This document shows positions 5,979-7,477 of a stretch of 7,477 nucleotides of DNA, in pieces. The position numbers were made by a program, and so were the translations under genes. A model generated the notes under the pieces. It was not told the DNA's origin. It worked only from the letters and a program-made list of their open reading frames with translations, and did no database searches. The stretch is from Stenotrophomonas sp. (GTDB lineage Bacteria > Pseudomonadota > Gammaproteobacteria > Xanthomonadales > Xanthomonadaceae). The DNA is taken from assembly GCA_003484865.1 (NCBI GenBank), contig DMZT01000313.1, positions 1 through 7,477 on the forward strand, given 5' to 3'. Every line of letters begins with the position of its first letter. Positions within the stretch are counted from its first letter, which is position 1.

Positions 5979-7477
5979 ATGCCCGTTCCTGTCTTGCTTG
6001 TCCGTGGTTGGCCGCTGTTGGCCGTTGCCGCGATGCTGTCGATCGTCCCCGAGGCCCATGCCCAGCGCGTCTCCGCCCGCGACAAGGCCAAGGTGGAGGC
6101 GCTCGACCAGCGCATGACAGCCGCCGAAAAGCGCTACAACGCGGCGCTGGTGCTGGTGAACAATGCCGACCCGAAAGGCACCAACGAGGCCGACGCCGCG
6201 CTGGAGGACATGGAGGATGTGATCAGCGCCTGTGTGGCCCAGAAGGGCTGCCAGGTCAGCAACCTGCTGCCGACCTACAAGCGCCTGCTCAAGAGCAACG
6301 CCGACAGCCAGCAGGACAGCGAGGACGGCACGGCCATCGCCGACGGCACCTTGCTGGAGGCCGACCCGGACCATGTCGGCCCGCTGGCCGCCGATGTGCC
6401 GGAAGCCGCCCGCGCTGCAGCGCTGCTCAACGACAAGCGGCACGCCTTCGACACCATGGTCGAGTACAACCCGGCCGTGCAGGCCGGCATCCGCCGCTGG
6501 TTGACCGACATGCGCCCGGCGCTGCTCACCAGTTACGAGAACTACCAGAACCTGCGTGCGGTGATGTGGCCGGAGTGGGAAAAGCGCGGCCTGCCCGAAG
6601 CGCTGCTGTTCGGGATCATGGCCAAGGAATCCAACGGCCGCGTGCACGCCTCTTCGCGTGCCGGCGCCGCCGGGCTGATGCAGTTCATGCCCGCCACCGG
6701 GCGTCGCTTTGGTCTCGGCCCGGACGGCACCGGCTTTGATACGCGCTTTGATGCCCGCAGCGCGGCCGAGGCCAGCGCGACCTACCTCAACGAACGTATG
6801 CGTGAGCTCAACAACAGTGTCGAGCTGTCGCTGGCCGGTTACAACGGCGGTGAGGGCCGTGCCATCCGCGTGTTCCGCCAGTACCCGGGGCAGGGCTTCT
6901 GGACCGACAGCGTCTACAACCAGTTCCCGGGCGAGACAAAGGACTACGTGCCGATGGTGATCGCCGCGGCGTGGATCTATCTGCACCCGCAGCAGTACGG
7001 CGTGGAATTCCCGAAGATCAGCGCGCAGCCGGCGACCATCCGCTTGGCCAAGTCGACCACGATCTACGAGCTGACCATCTGCCTGGGCAGCACCGGTACC
7101 CGTGACGGCTACATGCGCGCGCTGCGCAACCTCAACCCGCGCTATGAGGCCGACGGCTGGATTCCGGCCGGCACCATCATCAACGCGACCACCCGCATCG
7201 CGGGCCTGTACAACCGGTTCTGCGTCAGCGGCCCGCGTGCCGATCTGGCCCGCACCCTCATCACCGCCGACCTCAATGCGGCGATCGTGCGGCCTACGGC
7301 GGTCAGCTACACCGGCAACGTGGCGGTGGGCAGCGTGGTCCCGGTCGCCCAGGCGCAGGCCATGCCCGCGGTGACCCCGGCCGCGCCGGTAGCCGTCCCG
7401 GCCGCCAAGCCCAAGGCCAAGCCGGCCCGCAGCTACAAGGTGGGCAAGGGCGAGACGCTGGGCAGGATCGCGGCCAA
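5979..7477 (+). CDS. Secreted MltD-like lytic transglycosylase with LysM domain (3' end missing)
   Basis: The first 499 residues of a periplasmic enzyme that cleaves peptidoglycan glycan strands with formation of 1,6-anhydro-muropeptides; the window edge cuts it. Residues 1-28 form a signal peptide ending EAHA|QR, with no lipobox cysteine, unlike lipoprotein MltD. Residues 30-190 form a mostly helical N-terminal region I cannot assign, with Cys84 and Cys91. The SLT catalytic domain (about 195-340) has IMAKESNG with catalytic Glu217, SRAGAAGLMQFMPAT (226-240) and LAGYNGGEG (285-293). Residues 353-415 resemble the degenerate LysM-like segment of MltD proteins (LNPRYEADGWIPAGTIIN) and hold Cys368 and Cys415. 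A Pro/Ala/Lys linker (455-484) leads to a LysM start, SYKVGKGETLGRIA. The ATG lacks a Shine-Dalgarno; an in-frame GTG three codons upstream (5970) is an alternative. Family sure; exact subtype less so. Confidence 0.92.
   Translation, partial: MPVPVLLVRGWPLLAVAAMLSIVPEAHAQRVSARDKAKVEALDQRMTAAEKRYNAALVLVNNADPKGTNEADAALEDMEDVISACVAQKGCQVSNLLPTYKRLLKSNADSQQDSEDGTAIADGTLLEADPDHVGPLAADVPEAARAAALLNDKRHAFDTMVEYNPAVQAGIRRWLTDMRPALLTSYENYQNLRAVMWPEWEKRGLPEALLFGIMAKESNGRVHASSRAGAAGLMQFMPATGRRFGLGPDGTGFDTRFDARSAAEASATYLNERMRELNNSVELSLAGYNGGEGRAIRVFRQYPGQGFWTDSVYNQFPGETKDYVPMVIAAAWIYLHPQQYGVEFPKISAQPATIRLAKSTTIYELTICLGSTGTRDGYMRALRNLNPRYEADGWIPAGTIINATTRIAGLYNRFCVSGPRADLARTLITADLNAAIVRPTAVSYTGNVAVGSVVPVAQAQAMPAVTPAAPVAVPAAKPKAKPARSYKVGKGETLGRIAA

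Noticed and set aside
5682..6986. 434-codon minus-strand frame spanning the divergent gap and the transglycosylase
   Set aside because: It crosses the intergenic region and is antisense to an intact signal peptide and SLT domain.
1..7477. CRISPR array, tRNA/rRNA gene, insertion sequence or defence cassette
   Set aside because: I saw no regularly spaced repeats, cloverleaf, transposase or defence domains; nearly all the sequence is filled by housekeeping-type genes.

Overview
This 7.5 kb, GC-rich stretch of bacterial chromosome most likely comes from a gammaproteobacterium of the family Xanthomonadaceae, probably Stenotrophomonas. The main clue is two short stem-loops, each starting with GTAG, placed just after genes. 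They have the form of the SMAG (REP-type) repeats known from S. maltophilia. The gene content (rimO, greB, a YjgR/DUF853 ATPase, a LysM lytic transglycosylase) is ordinary proteobacterial housekeeping. The genus call is inference from repeat form and gene content; no database search was run.

Layout. (1) Positions 1-1320, minus strand: a compact likely operon read right to left. A dienelactone hydrolase family protein overlaps a HIT-family protein by 4 bp (ATGA). After 15 bp comes a 55-residue two-helix membrane protein, whose stop codon lies inside a SMAG element. (2) Positions 1321-1525: a divergent intergenic region with a bulged hairpin, weak promoter-like hexamers and a C-rich direct repeat. 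(3) Positions 1526-3720, plus strand: rimO (ribosomal protein S12 methylthiotransferase) and a DUF3025 gene, joined by a 4-bp GTGA overlap. (4) Positions 3721-3792: a convergent intergenic region with a second SMAG hairpin. (5) Positions 3793-5857, minus strand: a YjgR/HerA-like ATPase gene, an intrinsic terminator, then greB, read right to left. (6) Positions 5858-5978: a divergent promoter region. (7) Position 5979 to the window end, plus strand: a secreted, MltD-like lytic transglycosylase, cut by the window edge inside its LysM domain.

The genes do not form one pathway. Two touch gene expression: RimO modifies the ribosome, and GreB rescues backtracked RNA polymerase. The transglycosylase remodels peptidoglycan, and the small membrane protein is also at the envelope. 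I see no phage genes, insertion sequence, CRISPR array, toxin-antitoxin pair or recognisable defence system. The less explained items are the rimO-coupled DUF3025 protein, the hydrolase/HIT pair with a glutamine in the histidine triad, and the terminator 20 nt before the greB start.
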